Positions 55,143 through 64,000 of a DNA stretch of 64,000 bases are shown piece by piece. The stretch is from Ornithinimicrobium cavernae (lineage in GTDB: Bacteria; Actinomycetota; Actinomycetes; Actinomycetales; Dermatophilaceae). Position 1 is the first letter of the stretch. Each line of letters opens with the position of its first letter. The stretch is taken from assembly GCF_003121625.1 (NCBI RefSeq), contig NZ_QDDJ01000013.1, positions 99,691-163,690 on the forward strand, written 5' to 3'. The notes beneath the pieces were generated by a model. It made no database searches, was not told where the DNA came from, and worked only from the letters and a program-made list of their open reading frames with translations. Made by a program: the position numbers and the translations under genes.

Positions 55143-57778
55143 CCGCCGGGTCACCACTCCCGCGCGGGCTCCCGGGTGTCGACCCGGCCTGGTCCCGCAC
55201 CCTCGAGGCCCCTGACGCCGAGGGCACCCCCCGCACCTGGCACGTCCTGGACAACGGCCCGCAGCTGGCCGCCGCCGGCGTCCCGACCGAGCAGACGCTG
55301 CTGTGCGTGCACGGCAACCCCACCTGGTCCTACCTGTGGCGGCGGGTCCTGGAGTCCGCCCCGCCCGGGTGGCGCGTGGTCGCCGTCGACCAGCTGGGCA
55401 TGGGCTACTCCCAGCGCACGGAGACCCCCCGCAGCCTTCCACAGCGCGTGGAGGACCTGTCGCGGCTGACCACCGCCCTGGGCATCGACGGGCCGGTCGC
55501 GATCCTGGCCCACGACTGGGGCGGGCCGATCAGTCTCGGCTGGGCGCTGGCACACCGCGAGCAGCTGGCTCGCGTGGTGCTCACCAATACTGCGGTGCAC
55601 CAGCCCGCGGGCTCGCCGCTGCCCGGCGCCATCGCCGCCGCCCGGACGCCTCCGCTGCTGGACCTGGTGACCCGCCGCACGCCCGGCTTCGTGCGGGCCG
55701 CGACAGCGACCTGTCGCCCCGCCCTCCCGACACCGGTCCGCGACGCCTTCGCCGCGCCCTACTCCAGCCCGGCCCGCAGGACCGCGGTGCGTGACTTCGT
55801 GGCCGACATCCCGGTCTCCGCCAGCCACCCCAGCCACGCCGCCCTCACCGCCATCGCCGAGGGCCTGGACGCCCTGGCCGACGTGCCCGCCCTGATGGTC
55901 TGGGGGTTGTCGGACCCCGTCTTCTCGGGCCGCTACCTGGCTGACCTGCAACGACGGCTCCCCCACGCCGACGTGCACACCTATCCCGACGCCTCCCACC
56001 TGGTGCTCGAGGACCGTCCCGAGGGTGTCTCGCTCATCTGGGACTGGCTGACGAGCCGCCCGACGGAGGTCGCGGCCGCCTCCGCGGAGGTGGTGCCGAT
56101 CCAGGTCGATGCGACCGTCCCCGGACGCACCGCCATCGTGGAGCTCACCGGCGAGGGCGGGCACATCACCTTCGGCGCCCTGGCCGAGCGCGTCGACGGT
56201 CTCGCCCGGGGGCTGCACGCCCGCGGGGTCCGGCGGGGGCAGCGCGTCGCCCTGCTGGTCAGGCCGGGGATCGACCTCACCACTGTGCTGTATGCCGTGT
56301 GGCGGCTCGGTGCCGTCGCCGTGGTCGCCGACGCGGGGCTGGGGCGTCGCCGGCTGGGGGCCGCGCTGCGCGGAGCGGCGCCCGACCACGTGGTCGGGTT
56401 CCCCGCCGCGCGCGCCCTCGTGCTCGCGACCGGCATCCCCGGGCAGTGGATCCGGCTCGGTCGCGACGACGTCGCGGGGCTGATCGCCGAGGGACTGGGG
56501 CACCCGCTCAGCCCCACGGAGCTGTTCAGCCCGACGGCGGAGCTGGACCTCGACGGCGCGGTGCTGTTCACCTCCGGCGCCACCGGGCCACCCAAGGGCG
56601 TCGTCTACACCCGCCGGCAGGTCGGTGCACAGGTCGCGCTGCTGCGCGACGCCTTCGCGCTCCGTCCGGGCGGCCGGTTCGTCGCCGCGTTCGCGCCGTT
56701 CGCGCTCTACGGTCCGGCGCTCGGACTCACCTCGGCGGTCCCGGACATGGACGTCACCGCCCCCGACACCCTCACTGCCGCGGCCCTGGCGGATGCCGTC
56801 GAGGCGGTCGGGGCGAGCATCGTGTTCGCCTCCCCCGCAGCACTGTCCAACGTCGTGGCCACGGCGAGCGAGCTGACGGCGGGCCAGCGCGAGCAGCTGC
56901 GCCGCCCCGAGCTGGTCCTGTCGGCCGGGGCACCGGTCCCGGCAGCACTGCTACGACGGCTCAAGGAGCTCCTCCCCGCCGCGGCGACGCACACGCCCTA
57001 CGGCATGACCGAGGCACTGCCCGTCGCCACCACCGACCCCACCACGCTCGACCCGGACGACCCGGCGGACCGCGAGCGCGGGGTGTGCGTCGGTGCCCCG
57101 CTCCCGGGCGTCACCGTGCGGACCGCCGCCCTGCTGCCGGACGGGACCGCCTCCGAGGAGCTGACCGACGAGCCCGGGCAGCTCGGTGAGATCGTCGTGC
57201 GCGCACCGCACGTGAAGGACCGCTACGACCGGCTCTGGGGCACCCAGCGCGCCAGCGCACGGCCGGCCGGCTGGCACCGCACGGGCGACGTGGGACACCT
57301 CGACGCCCGGGGCCGGCTCTGGGTGGAGGGTCGGCTGACCCACGTGGTCACCACCGCGGACGGCCCCGTCGCGCCGTATGCCGTGGAGCAGGCGATCGAG
57401 TCCGTGCCGGGTGTGCGCAGGGCCGCCGTGGTCGGGGTCGGCCCGACCGGCACCCAGCAGGTCGTGGCGGTCGTGGTGCCCGAGGGTGCCGCGCCGTCGG
57501 GCTCCGGGAGACGGGCCGCGCTGTGGGAGCGGGTCCGTGGCCTGCGCGGGGCCGAGACCGACGTGCCCGCCGACGTGGCCGCACGTGTGCGCACCGCGGC
57601 GGGTGTGCCTGTCGCGGCCGTGCTACGGAGGGACTGGCTGCCGGTCGACATCCGGCACGCCGCCAAGGTGGACCGCACCGAGCTGGCCCGCTGGGCGACC
57701 ACGCTGCTGCACGGTCCGAGGGCCGCCCGCGAGGCCTTCGGTGGCCAGTCGAGGGCGCCGAGCCGCCGGAGCCGCTGA
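55139..57778 (+). CDS. oleBC: OleBC fusion: beta-lactone decarboxylase and beta-lactone synthetase
   Basis: This is an 879-residue fusion. The N-terminal alpha/beta-hydrolase part (about 1-320, haloalkane-dehalogenase-like: LAHDWGGPISLGWALAH with the Asp nucleophile; DASHLVLED with the His) is OleB, which decarboxylates the beta-lactone to the alkene. The C-terminal AMP-forming ligase part (about 330-879: LFTSGATGPPKGVVYTRRQ; THTPYGMTEALPVA; WHRTGDVGHLDARGRLWV) is OleC, which makes the lactone. The start GTG overlaps the oleA stop (GTGA), and its own TGA overlaps the oleD ATG. The fusion is typical of actinobacteria. Confidence 0.93.
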   Translation: MTAGSPLPRGLPGVDPAWSRTLEAPDAEGTPRTWHVLDNGPQLAAAGVPTEQTLLCVHGNPTWSYLWRRVLESAPPGWRVVAVDQLGMGYSQRTETPRSLPQRVEDLSRLTTALGIDGPVAILAHDWGGPISLGWALAHREQLARVVLTNTAVHQPAGSPLPGAIAAARTPPLLDLVTRRTPGFVRAATATCRPALPTPVRDAFAAPYSSPARRTAVRDFVADIPVSASHPSHAALTAIAEGLDALADVPALMVWGLSDPVFSGRYLADLQRRLPHADVHTYPDASHLVLEDRPEGVSLIWDWLTSRPTEVAAASAEVVPIQVDATVPGRTAIVELTGEGGHITFGALAERVDGLARGLHARGVRRGQRVALLVRPGIDLTTVLYAVWRLGAVAVVADAGLGRRRLGAALRGAAPDHVVGFPAARALVLATGIPGQWIRLGRDDVAGLIAEGLGHPLSPTELFSPTAELDLDGAVLFTSGATGPPKGVVYTRRQVGAQVALLRDAFALRPGGRFVAAFAPFALYGPALGLTSAVPDMDVTAPDTLTAAALADAVEAVGASIVFASPAALSNVVATASELTAGQREQLRRPELVLSAGAPVPAALLRRLKELLPAAATHTPYGMTEALPVATTDPTTLDPDDPADRERGVCVGAPLPGVTVRTAALLPDGTASEELTDEPGQLGEIVVRAPHVKDRYDRLWGTQRASARPAGWHRTGDVGHLDARGRLWVEGRLTHVVTTADGPVAPYAVEQAIESVPGVRRAAVVGVGPTGTQQVVAVVVPEGAAPSGSGRRAALWERVRGLRGAETDVPADVAARVRTAAGVPVAAVLRRDWLPVDIRHAAKVDRTELARWATTLLHGPRAAREAFGGQSRAPSRRSR

Positions 57779-58767
57779 TGCGCGTCCTGGTCACCGGAGC
57801 GAGCGGCATGCTGGGCCGAGCCGTCGCCGACACCCTGGCCGGCCGCGGCGACGAGGTCACGGTCCTGCAGCGCAGGCCGTCCGGGAGCCCCTACCGGGAG
57901 CTGCTGGGTGACGTCGCGGACGAGTCCGCCGTCACCCGTGCCCTGGCCGGACAGGAGGGGGTCGTCCACCTCGCGGCCAAGGTCGATGTCGTGGGCCCCT
58001 GGGAGGGCTACCGACGCGCCAACATCGAGGGCACCCGGACCCTCGTCGAGGGGGCTTGCCGCGGGAGCGTGCAGCGCTTCGTGCAGGTCTCGTCACCGTC
58101 GGTGGCCCACGCGGGTTCCTCCCTCGCCGGCGCCGGCGCCGAGCCGGCGGACCCGGACCGGGCCCGGGGCAACTATGCGCGCAGCAAGGCGTCCGCCGAG
58201 CTCATCGCGCTGGGCGCGGACAGCGACGATCTCGTGGTGACCGCCGTCCGGCCGCACCTGGTGTGGGGCCCGGGCGACACCCAGCTCATCGGCCGGATCC
58301 TGGAGCGGGCGCGGGCGGGTCGGCTGCCGGTGCTGGGGCGCGGCACCAGCCTGGTCGACACGACCTATGTGACGAACGCGGCCGATGCCATCGTCGCCGC
58401 CCTCGATCGCGCCGACGTCGCCCGGGGCCGGGCGCTCGTGGTGACCAACGGCGAGCCCCGCCCGATCGGTGAGCTGATGAGGGACATCTGCGTTGCCGGC
58501 GGCGTCCCCGCGCCGCGCCTGCACATACCGGCCCGGGTCGCCTGGGCCGCCGGTGCCGCCGTCGAGGGCGCCATGGCGCTGTCGCACGTCCTGCCCGGTG
58601 TGCCGGAGATCACCGAGCCGCCCCTGACCCGCTTCCTCGCCGAGCAGCTCTCCACCGCCCACTGGTTCGACCAGCGGCACACCCGCCGGGTGCTGGACTG
58701 GACGCCGCGGGTAACCCTCGACGAGGGTCTGGAGCTGCTTGCTGCCTCCGCGTCACGGAACCAGTAG
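57778..58767 (+). CDS. oleD: OleD: NAD(P)H-dependent 2-alkyl-3-keto acid reductase
   Basis: This is an extended-SDR reductase that converts the OleA product to the 2-alkyl-3-hydroxy acid for OleC. It has 329 residues. The nucleotide loop is VLVTGASGMLGRAVAD, the Ser strand FVQVSSPSVAHAG, and the catalytic pair NYARSKASAE (intact YxxxK). A C-terminal helical region ends the fold. Its ATG overlaps the oleBC stop, so the three genes are translationally coupled and one operon. Intact motifs throughout imply a working pathway. Confidence 0.92.
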   Translation: MRVLVTGASGMLGRAVADTLAGRGDEVTVLQRRPSGSPYRELLGDVADESAVTRALAGQEGVVHLAAKVDVVGPWEGYRRANIEGTRTLVEGACRGSVQRFVQVSSPSVAHAGSSLAGAGAEPADPDRARGNYARSKASAELIALGADSDDLVVTAVRPHLVWGPGDTQLIGRILERARAGRLPVLGRGTSLVDTTYVTNAADAIVAALDRADVARGRALVVTNGEPRPIGELMRDICVAGGVPAPRLHIPARVAWAAGAAVEGAMALSHVLPGVPEITEPPLTRFLAEQLSTAHWFDQRHTRRVLDWTPRVTLDEGLELLAASASRNQ

Positions 58768-58866
58768 CGTGGGTCCCGCCGGAGTCACCGATGGCGGCAC
58801 CGAGGCGACCCACCGCCTCCGCCGCCACCCGTGCGGTGGCGATGACACGAGGGACTGGGGCCGAGG

Positions 58867-59970
58867 ATGAGCAGGGCATCACGCGCACGCCGCGTCGCGG
58901 CTGCTGCCGCCTACGGAGGCGGTGGGGTCGCCGCTGCCGGCCTCGCGGGCTGGGCACTGCTGCGGGCCGAGGTCCTCGTGGCCAAGAAGGTCATCGGTGA
59001 CGGCCCCGGCGAGGCACAGGTCCGCAACGGCACCTACGGCGCCGGCTTCGGCGAGCCGCACCGGATCCTGGTGCTGGGTGACAGCACGGCGGCGGGTGTC
59101 GGCGCCAGCCGCCCCGAGGAGGCCATCGGCGCGATCGTCGCCACGGGCGTCGCTGCGCTCAGCGGGCACCCCGTCGAGCTGCACAACGTGTCCCGCAGCG
59201 GCGCCACCTCCCCGCAGCTGCTCGGTCAGCTCGAGCGCGGTCTGCGGGACATGCCCGAGCCCGAGGTGGCCATCATCATGATCGGCGCCAACGACGTCAA
59301 GGAGCGGATCGACCGGGCCGTGTCGGTCCGGGCCCTCAGCGAGACGGTGACCCGGCTCGTGGGCCAGGGGGTGAAGGTCGTGGTGGGCACCTGCCCCGAC
59401 CTGGGCACCGTCCGTCCGATCCCGCAGCCGCTCCGCGCCCTGGTGCAGCGGTGGAGCCGCGACCTGGCCGCCGCGCAGACCGTCGCGGTCGTCGAGGCGG
59501 GCGGACGCACCGTGTCGACCGGGGACCTGCTCGGCCCGACCTTCCGGGAGTCCCCCCACCAGATGTTCAGCGCGGACGGGCTGCACCCCTCCTCGGCCGG
59601 CTATGCCCGGGCCGCAGCCGCCCTGCTGCCCAGCGTCGTGGACGCCCTCGGCCTGCGCACGCTGGACACCGGCCGGACGCCCGACCACCGCCGCGGCGAG
59701 CGCGTCGAGCCGCTCCCCGAGGCCGCCGAGCGCGCGGTCCTGGACCCGGGCAGCGAGGTCAGCGCCGTGGACGTCGACGGCCGCTCCCGCAGCGAGCGCG
59801 GCCGCTGGGCGCAGCTCCTGAGGAGGCACCGCACGCCGGACTCCGCCCCCACGGAGCCGGTCGGGGCACACGCCGCCGTCTCCACTGCGACGCCCGCCCA
59901 CGACGCGTCGGGAGCGGTGACCGGCAGCAGTGAGGAGCCAGCCACCGGGACCGGCGACAGGGACACCTGA
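58867..59970 (+). CDS. SGNH/GDSL-family hydrolase, membrane-anchored
   Basis: This is a 367-residue protein with a basic N-terminus and one hydrophobic segment (about residues 11-35), then an SGNH esterase domain. Block I is [15 protein letters not shown] (Ser nucleophile), block [12 protein letters not shown], and block [18 protein letters not shown] (Asp and His). A tail of about 110 residues is charged and Ala/Thr/Pro-rich, probably disordered. It acts outside or at the membrane on an unknown ester or lipid. It follows oleD by 99 bases and could be co-transcribed. The first 45-bp repeat begins at its stop codon. Confidence 0.88.
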   Translation: MSRASRARRVAAAAAYGGGGVAAAGLAGWALLRAEVLVAKKVIGDGPGEAQVRNGTYGAGFGEPHRILVLGDSTAAGVGASRPEEAIGAIVATGVAALSGHPVELHNVSRSGATSPQLLGQLERGLRDMPEPEVAIIMIGANDVKERIDRAVSVRALSETVTRLVGQGVKVVVGTCPDLGTVRPIPQPLRALVQRWSRDLAAAQTVAVVEAGGRTVSTGDLLGPTFRESPHQMFSADGLHPSSAGYARAAAALLPSVVDALGLRTLDTGRTPDHRRGERVEPLPEAAERAVLDPGSEVSAVDVDGRSRSERGRWAQLLRRHRTPDSAPTEPVGAHAAVSTATPAHDASGAVTGSSEEPATGTGDRDT

Positions 59971-60099
59971 CCGGACCCCTCGGCATACCGCCTGAAAGGC
60001 CAGCGCCACACCTGACCGGACCCCTCGGCATACCGCCTGACCTGCCAGCGCCACACCTGACCGGACCCCTCGGCATACCGCCTGACCGGCCAGCGCCAC
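59965..60099. repeat. Three tandem 45-bp repeats
   Basis: Three contiguous 45-bp units (59965, 60010, 60055) begin ACCTGACCGGACCCCTCGGC and differ only at a 3-base position near the middle of the right half. The first contains the stop codon of the SGNH gene. Each contains a CGGCATACC. No terminator hairpin was identified in this gap, which extends to the nhaA start at 60234. Confidence 0.9.
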
Positions 60100-60233
60100 A
60101 CCCGGCTCGCGCAGCGGGCGCCAGCGCACGGCGACCTGCCGTGGTCGGAGGGACCGCCCTGTGCCGTTACAGTGGACAGTGGTGTGCCGGGAAGTCTGGT
60201 CGGCGTCATGCTGACCGACCCCAGGAGACACCG

Positions 60234-61601
60234 TTGTCTGACACTTCCGGCCCCCCGCCCACCGAGCTGGCGCCTCGCACGACCCTTGGTCGCGGGAGCT
60301 ACTCCGAGGTCGTCCGCATCGGCGACATCCTCCGGAGGGAGACGGTCGGCGGCATGCTGCTGGTGGGCGCCGCCGTCATCGCGATCATCTGGGCCAACTC
60401 ACCCTTCGCCGACAGCTACTTCTCGATCCGCGACACCACGATCGGCTACGAGCCGTGGCACCTGAACCTGAGCATCGGTGCCTGGGCTGCCGACGGGCTG
60501 CTGGCGATCTTCTTCTTCCTGGTCGGGCTCGAGCTCAAGCGCGAGATCATGATCGGCGACCTCCGCCAGTGGGACCGGGCCATCGTGCCGGTCGCGGCCG
60601 CGTTCGGCGGGGTGCTCGTGCCGGCGGTGATCTACGCCGTCATCAACTGGGGCGACGCGGAGGCGCTCCGTGGCTGGGCCATCCCGACCGCCACCGACAT
60701 CGCGTTCGCGGTCGCCGTGCTGGCGATCATCGGCTCCCACCTGCCTCCGGCGCTGCGGATCTTCCTGCTGACCCTCGCGGTGGTGGACGACCTCATCGCG
60801 ATCCTCATCATCGCGCTCGTGTACTCCTCCGGCATCGAGTTCAGCATGCTCCTGTGGTCGCTGATCCCGCTGTCCGCCTACGCCCTCCTGGCCCGGCGGC
60901 AGCGACTGCTGTTCCGCTACCGGCACCTGCCCGCCTGGCTCCTGCTGCTGCCCATCGGTGCGTGCTTCTGGGCGCTGATCCACGCGTCGGGCATCCATGC
61001 GACCATCGCCGGCGTCGTTCTCGGCTTCACTGTCCCGGCACGGCTGCGTGCAGACCGCGGCGAGCCCGCCGGGGAGGGGCACCACGGCCTGGCCGAGGTC
61101 TTCGAGCACCGGATCCGACCCCTGTCCGCGGGGTTCGCGGTGCCGGTGTTCGCCTTCTTCTCAGCCGGCGTAGCCATCGGCGGGAGCGAGGGACTGGCCT
61201 CGGCACTCGGCTCGACCGTGACGCTCGGCATCGTCCTCGGCCTCGTCGTCGGCAAGATCATCGGCATCACGGGTGTCACCTTCCTCGTCACCAAGGTGAC
61301 GCGGTCCAGCCTCGACCCGTCGCTGCGCTGGATCGACGTCGTCGGGGTCGCCGGCCTCGCGGGCATCGGCTTCACGGTGTCCCTGCTCGTGGCCGAGCTC
61401 AGCTTCGGGGTGGGCACCGACATGGGCGACCACGCCAAGGTGGGCATCTTCCTCGCCTCGCTCCTGGCGGCCGTTGCCGGCGCGGTCATCCTGACCGCCC
61501 GCAACCGGCACTACGCCACCCTCGCCGCCGAGGAGGCGACGGACGCCGACCAGGACGGCATCCCGGACGTCTACCAGGACGACCACCAGCAGCCTCGCTG
61601 A
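60234..61601 (+). CDS. nhaA: Na+/H+ antiporter NhaA
   Basis: This is an inner-membrane antiporter for sodium and pH homeostasis. It has 455 residues with about 12 spans. [26 protein letters not shown] matches the N-terminus of the family, split here by length. The catalytic Asp pair is in [16 protein letters not shown], and [17 protein letters not shown] is typical. [15 protein letters not shown] ends the core. The start is TTG at 60234 with AGGAGA 7 bases upstream; no in-frame ATG fits. A C-terminal tail with [12 protein letters not shown] resembles a calcium-binding thrombospondin-type-3 loop, which is unusual for NhaA. Confidence 0.94.
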   Translation: MSDTSGPPPTELAPRTTLGRGSYSEVVRIGDILRRETVGGMLLVGAAVIAIIWANSPFADSYFSIRDTTIGYEPWHLNLSIGAWAADGLLAIFFFLVGLELKREIMIGDLRQWDRAIVPVAAAFGGVLVPAVIYAVINWGDAEALRGWAIPTATDIAFAVAVLAIIGSHLPPALRIFLLTLAVVDDLIAILIIALVYSSGIEFSMLLWSLIPLSAYALLARRQRLLFRYRHLPAWLLLLPIGACFWALIHASGIHATIAGVVLGFTVPARLRADRGEPAGEGHHGLAEVFEHRIRPLSAGFAVPVFAFFSAGVAIGGSEGLASALGSTVTLGIVLGLVVGKIIGITGVTFLVTKVTRSSLDPSLRWIDVVGVAGLAGIGFTVSLLVAELSFGVGTDMGDHAKVGIFLASLLAAVAGAVILTARNRHYATLAAEEATDADQDGIPDVYQDDHQQPR

Positions 61602-61630
61602 TCCTCCGGGACGGCCACGCTGATCTACCT

Positions 61631-61780
61631 GGGCAGCCACCCCACGGTGGGCCGCCCTGCAGGCCGAGGTGACGGCATACCAGCAGCCACGCTGGTCGGC
61701 CCGGGGCAGCCACGCTGGTCGGCCCGGGGCAGCCACCCCACGGTGGGCCGCCCTGCAGGCCCAGGTGACGGCATACCAGC
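61631..61780. repeat. Nested repeats: two 54-bp copies around two 23-bp copies
   Basis: A 54-bp unit beginning GGGCAGCCACCCCACGGTGG occurs at 61631-61684 and 61727-61780. Between them AGCCACGCTGGTCGGCCCGG (23 bp in full) is repeated twice in tandem (61685-61707, 61708-61730). Each 54-bp copy has a CCACCCCACGGTGGG-type hairpin and a GGCATACC near its end, so it could also act as terminator. The array lies between nhaA and the thiolase gene. Confidence 0.85.
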
Positions 61781-61861
61781 GCCGTTCCACCCGGTGGGAC
61801 CGCCGACGGGCCACGGCACAGCGCCTCCTAGACTCAGGAGCACCGACTATCAGGAGGAACC

Positions 61862-63085
61862 ATGCCCGAGGCCGTCATCGTTGCCGCCGCCCGCACCCCG
61901 ATCGGGCGTGCCTTCAAGGGATCCCTGACCACCGTCCGCCCCGACGACCTCGCCGCCGGCGCGATCCGGGCGGCCCTGGACCAGGTGCCGGCGCTGGACC
62001 CCACCACGATCGACGACCTCTACCTGGGCTGCGCCGAGCCGTGGGGAGAGCACGGCCAGAACATGGCCCGCGTCGTCTCGGTCCTGCTCGGCCTGGACAC
62101 CCTGCCCGGCGCCACCATCAACCGGTTCTGCGCTTCCTCCGTGCAGACCACCCGCATGGCGCTGCACGCCATCCGCGCAGGTGAGGGCGACGTCTTCATC
62201 AGCGCCGGTGTCGAGGCCGTCTCCCGGTATGCCGACTTCTCCGGCGCCGGGGGCAGCAAGGCGGAGTGGCAGAACCCGACGTTCGCCGACGCCATCGCCC
62301 GCAGCGCCACGATCGCCGAGAGCAACCAGACGTGGACCGACCCGCGCGAGGAGGGGCTGCTGCCCGACATCTACCTCGCCATGGGGCAGACCGCCGAGAA
62401 CGTCGCCACCGCTCGCGGCATCTCCCGCGAGCGGCAGGACGAGTGGGGCGTGACCAGCCAGAACCGTGCCGAGGCCGCCATCGCCGCTGGGGTCTTCGAG
62501 CGGGAGATCGCACCGGTCACCCTCGCCGACGGCACCGTCGTCAGCACCGACGACGGACCGCGAGCGGGCGTCACCCTCGAGAAGGTCTCCCAGCTGCAAC
62601 CGGTCTTCCGCGAGGACGGCACCGTCACCGCCGGCAACTGCTGCGCCCTCAACGACGGTGCGGCCGCCCTGGTGATCATGAGCGACACGAAGGCCAAGGA
62701 GCTCGGCCTGACGCCGCTCGCCCGCGTCGTGTCCACCGGCGTCTCCGCCCTCTCGCCCGAGATCATGGGCCTAGGCCCGGTCGAGGCCTCGCGCCAGGCA
62801 CTGGCCCGCGCCGGCATGTCGATCGGTGACATGGACCTCTATGAGATCAACGAGGCCTTCGCCGCCCAGGTGCTCCCCAGTGCGGACGACCTCGGGATGG
62901 ACTTCGACAGGCTCAACGTCCACGGAGGCGCGATCGCCCTGGGCCACCCCTTCGGCTCCACAGGTGCCCGCATCAGCACCACGCTGATCAACGCGCTCCG
63001 CACCCACGACAAGCAGTTCGGTCTGGAGACGATGTGCGTCGGCGGCGGCCAGGGCATGGCCGTCATCCTCGAGCGGCTGAGCTGA
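61862..63085 (+). CDS. Acetyl-CoA acyltransferase (thiolase)
   Basis: This is a 407-residue thiolase. The nucleophile Cys is in [11 protein letters not shown], the His in [11 protein letters not shown], and the second Cys in [12 protein letters not shown]. The [16 protein letters not shown] segment (with GG before it) is the signature 2 region. The N-terminus ([19 protein letters not shown]) resembles FadA-type degradative thiolases as much as acetoacetyl-CoA ones, so the direction of use is uncertain. AGGAGG lies 7 bases before the ATG. It stands alone, with repeats upstream and a strong terminator after it. Confidence 0.93.
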   Translation: MPEAVIVAAARTPIGRAFKGSLTTVRPDDLAAGAIRAALDQVPALDPTTIDDLYLGCAEPWGEHGQNMARVVSVLLGLDTLPGATINRFCASSVQTTRMALHAIRAGEGDVFISAGVEAVSRYADFSGAGGSKAEWQNPTFADAIARSATIAESNQTWTDPREEGLLPDIYLAMGQTAENVATARGISRERQDEWGVTSQNRAEAAIAAGVFEREIAPVTLADGTVVSTDDGPRAGVTLEKVSQLQPVFREDGTVTAGNCCALNDGAAALVIMSDTKAKELGLTPLARVVSTGVSALSPEIMGLGPVEASRQALARAGMSIGDMDLYEINEAFAAQVLPSADDLGMDFDRLNVHGGAIALGHPFGSTGARISTTLINALRTHDKQFGLETMCVGGGQGMAVILERLS

Positions 63086-63102
63086 CGCCTCGCTGACCCG
63101 CT

Positions 63103-63136
63103 GAGCGCCGGCATCCCAACTGGGGTGCCGGCGCTC
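63103..63136 (+). terminator. Terminator of the thiolase gene
   Basis: A 15-bp stem with one G-T pair (GAGCGCCGGCATCCC at 63103-63117 with 63122-63136) and a 4-base loop begins 18 bases after the thiolase stop. Confidence 0.85.
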
Positions 63137-63224
63137 TGCCGTGGTCTGGGGCACTGCAGGTCGGGTGTCCCTGTCGACACTTTCCAGTCTGCGACGCGGC
63201 GAGGGACCTTGGCGACCACCGTGA

Positions 63225-63400
63225 CTGCTGCACGCCGGCAACACGGTCGGCCCCCCTGCCCAAGGGCTGTGCCGGGCCACCTGCTGCACCACGACAACAC
63301 GGTCGGCCACCCTGGCCCGAGGGCTGTTCGGGCAGCTGCTGCACCACGACAACACGGTCGGCCACCCTGGCCCGAGGGCTGTGCGGGCAACTGCTGCAGG
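63225..63400. repeat. Three 55-56-bp tandem repeats plus a partial copy
   Basis: Units beginning CTGCTGCACCACGACAACAC start at 63225 (diverged), 63281 and 63336, with a 10-base partial copy at 63391. The second and third are nearly identical. The array occupies most of the 437-base gap between the thiolase terminator and the DUF222 gene. After it, TTGCAA and CTAAGT boxes near 63450-63476 could be the promoter of that gene. Confidence 0.85.
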
Positions 63401-63522
63401 ACGACGCCCAGCAGGTGCGACTTGTTTCCACAGGCGCGGCGCGCCCTTGCAACTCTGTCGTACACCTGTGCTAAGTTTGGTCTCAGTTGGCAGGCTCCGC
63501 GATGAGGCGGAAGGGGGACGTG

Positions 63523-64000
63523 ATGGACACCGTGGCTGTGCGGGAGCAGATCCGCCAGTGTCTGCGCCGTCCGCCCGCCGTGCGGGAGGCCAGTGCCGCG
63601 TCAGGGTTCAGTGGTCAGTTGTGGGTGACGTCGTTCGCGGACCTCCTGCCCCCGGAGCAGCCAGCTGACGCCGGTTCTGATGGCCGCAGTCGGGGGAAGG
63701 CCACCGACGAGCAGGGCACGGACGCGACGGGACGTCTGCGGGTTGCCCTGGGCGACCTCGGCGTGGACGAGGCGATGGTCCAGGCACTCACTGATGTCGC
63801 GCTGGCGTGCGCGACGGTGGCCACGACCGATGAGCAACCCTCGGTCGTGGCCCGCGGTCAGGCGCTCCTCGGGTCCATCGAGTCCCTGACCACGACCGCC
63901 GGTCAGCTCGACGCGGTGCTCCTGTCGGCGACCACGCAACTGACCGCGACGAATGGGCAGTTGTTGCTGCTGGACAAGGAAGCAGTCTCCCCAGAGGAGC
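63523..64000 (+). CDS. DUF222/13E12-repeat HNH-endonuclease-type protein (5' part)
   Basis: This frame is open from the ATG at 63523 to the window end, giving about 159 residues ([16 protein letters not shown]...). The segment [24 protein letters not shown] matches the start of the DUF222 domain (the 13E12 repeat family), whose members normally end with an HNH endonuclease domain beyond this window. AAGGGGGA precedes the start. Such genes are multicopy and often associated with repeats in Micrococcales and mycobacteria. Nuclease function is family-based, and the catalytic part is not visible here. Confidence 0.8.
   Translation, partial: MDTVAVREQIRQCLRRPPAVREASAASGFSGQLWVTSFADLLPPEQPADAGSDGRSRGKATDEQGTDATGRLRVALGDLGVDEAMVQALTDVALACATVATTDEQPSVVARGQALLGSIESLTTTAGQLDAVLLSATTQLTATNGQLLLLDKEAVSPEE

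Noticed and set aside
59965..63400. CRISPR array
   Set aside because: Repeat units are contiguous with no unique spacers of constant length, and no cas genes are present.

Overview
The window is about 64 kb of very GC-rich DNA (roughly 70% or more, with strong G/C in third codon positions) from an actinobacterium. Support comes from a mycothiol S-conjugate amidase (mca), a DUF4307 gene between mca and greA, a RamB-type regulator facing the glyoxylate-shunt genes, a short-chain Z-isoprenyl diphosphate synthase, a DUF222/13E12-type HNH protein, and many GTG/TTG starts. The gene set fits the Micrococcales, perhaps near Intrasporangiaceae/Ornithinimicrobiaceae, but this placement is inference. 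No rRNA, tRNA, CRISPR array or complete insertion sequence was seen.

Layout. 0-5 kb: leucine biosynthesis (leuC end, leuD, leuA with a leader peptide), with a DUF559/AbiEi-like gene between. 5-9.2 kb: a GlxA-type regulator and MFS transporter, then a small accessory patch with a yefM-yoeB toxin-antitoxin pair, a long inverted repeat and a decayed HTH fragment. 9.2-14 kb: glmS-acpS-nnr opposite coaA. 14-24 kb: fumC, a secreted transglycosylase, a PIN-PhoH ATPase, a Z-prenyl synthase, trhA, mca, DUF4307, greA (with a structured leader) and ilvA. 24-29 kb: aceB and aceA facing ramB.

29-34.6 kb: a Rieske monooxygenase, its reductase and a frameshifted TMADH-like flavoenzyme (N-methyl amine or betaine demethylation), with a divergent LysR gene. 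34.5-39.1 kb: a compositionally distinct (lower-GC) LacI-controlled operon of a DapA-like aldolase, an SDR-like protein lacking the catalytic Lys, and an Nramp-fold transporter that has lost its metal-binding motifs. This is the best candidate for an undescribed system in the window. 39-47 kb: an orphan MutL-family ATPase, msrA, a P-loop kinase, hrpB, and terC behind a yybP-ykoY (manganese) riboswitch. 47.2-52.8 kb: a single-chain, eukaryote-style biotin-dependent carboxylase of about 1857 residues. 53-58.8 kb: a lipoprotein and a complete oleA-oleBC-oleD long-chain olefin operon. 58.9-64 kb: an SGNH hydrolase, nhaA, a thiolase and the start of a DUF222 protein.

Two features recur. Many gene ends are followed by short tandem repeats (periods 15, 21, 45, 54 and 55 bp), often where a terminator is expected. 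The heptamer GGCATAC/GTATGCC is several-fold more frequent than base composition predicts. Starts were chosen from ribosome binding sites, family N-termini and overlaps, so several differ from the longest open frame.
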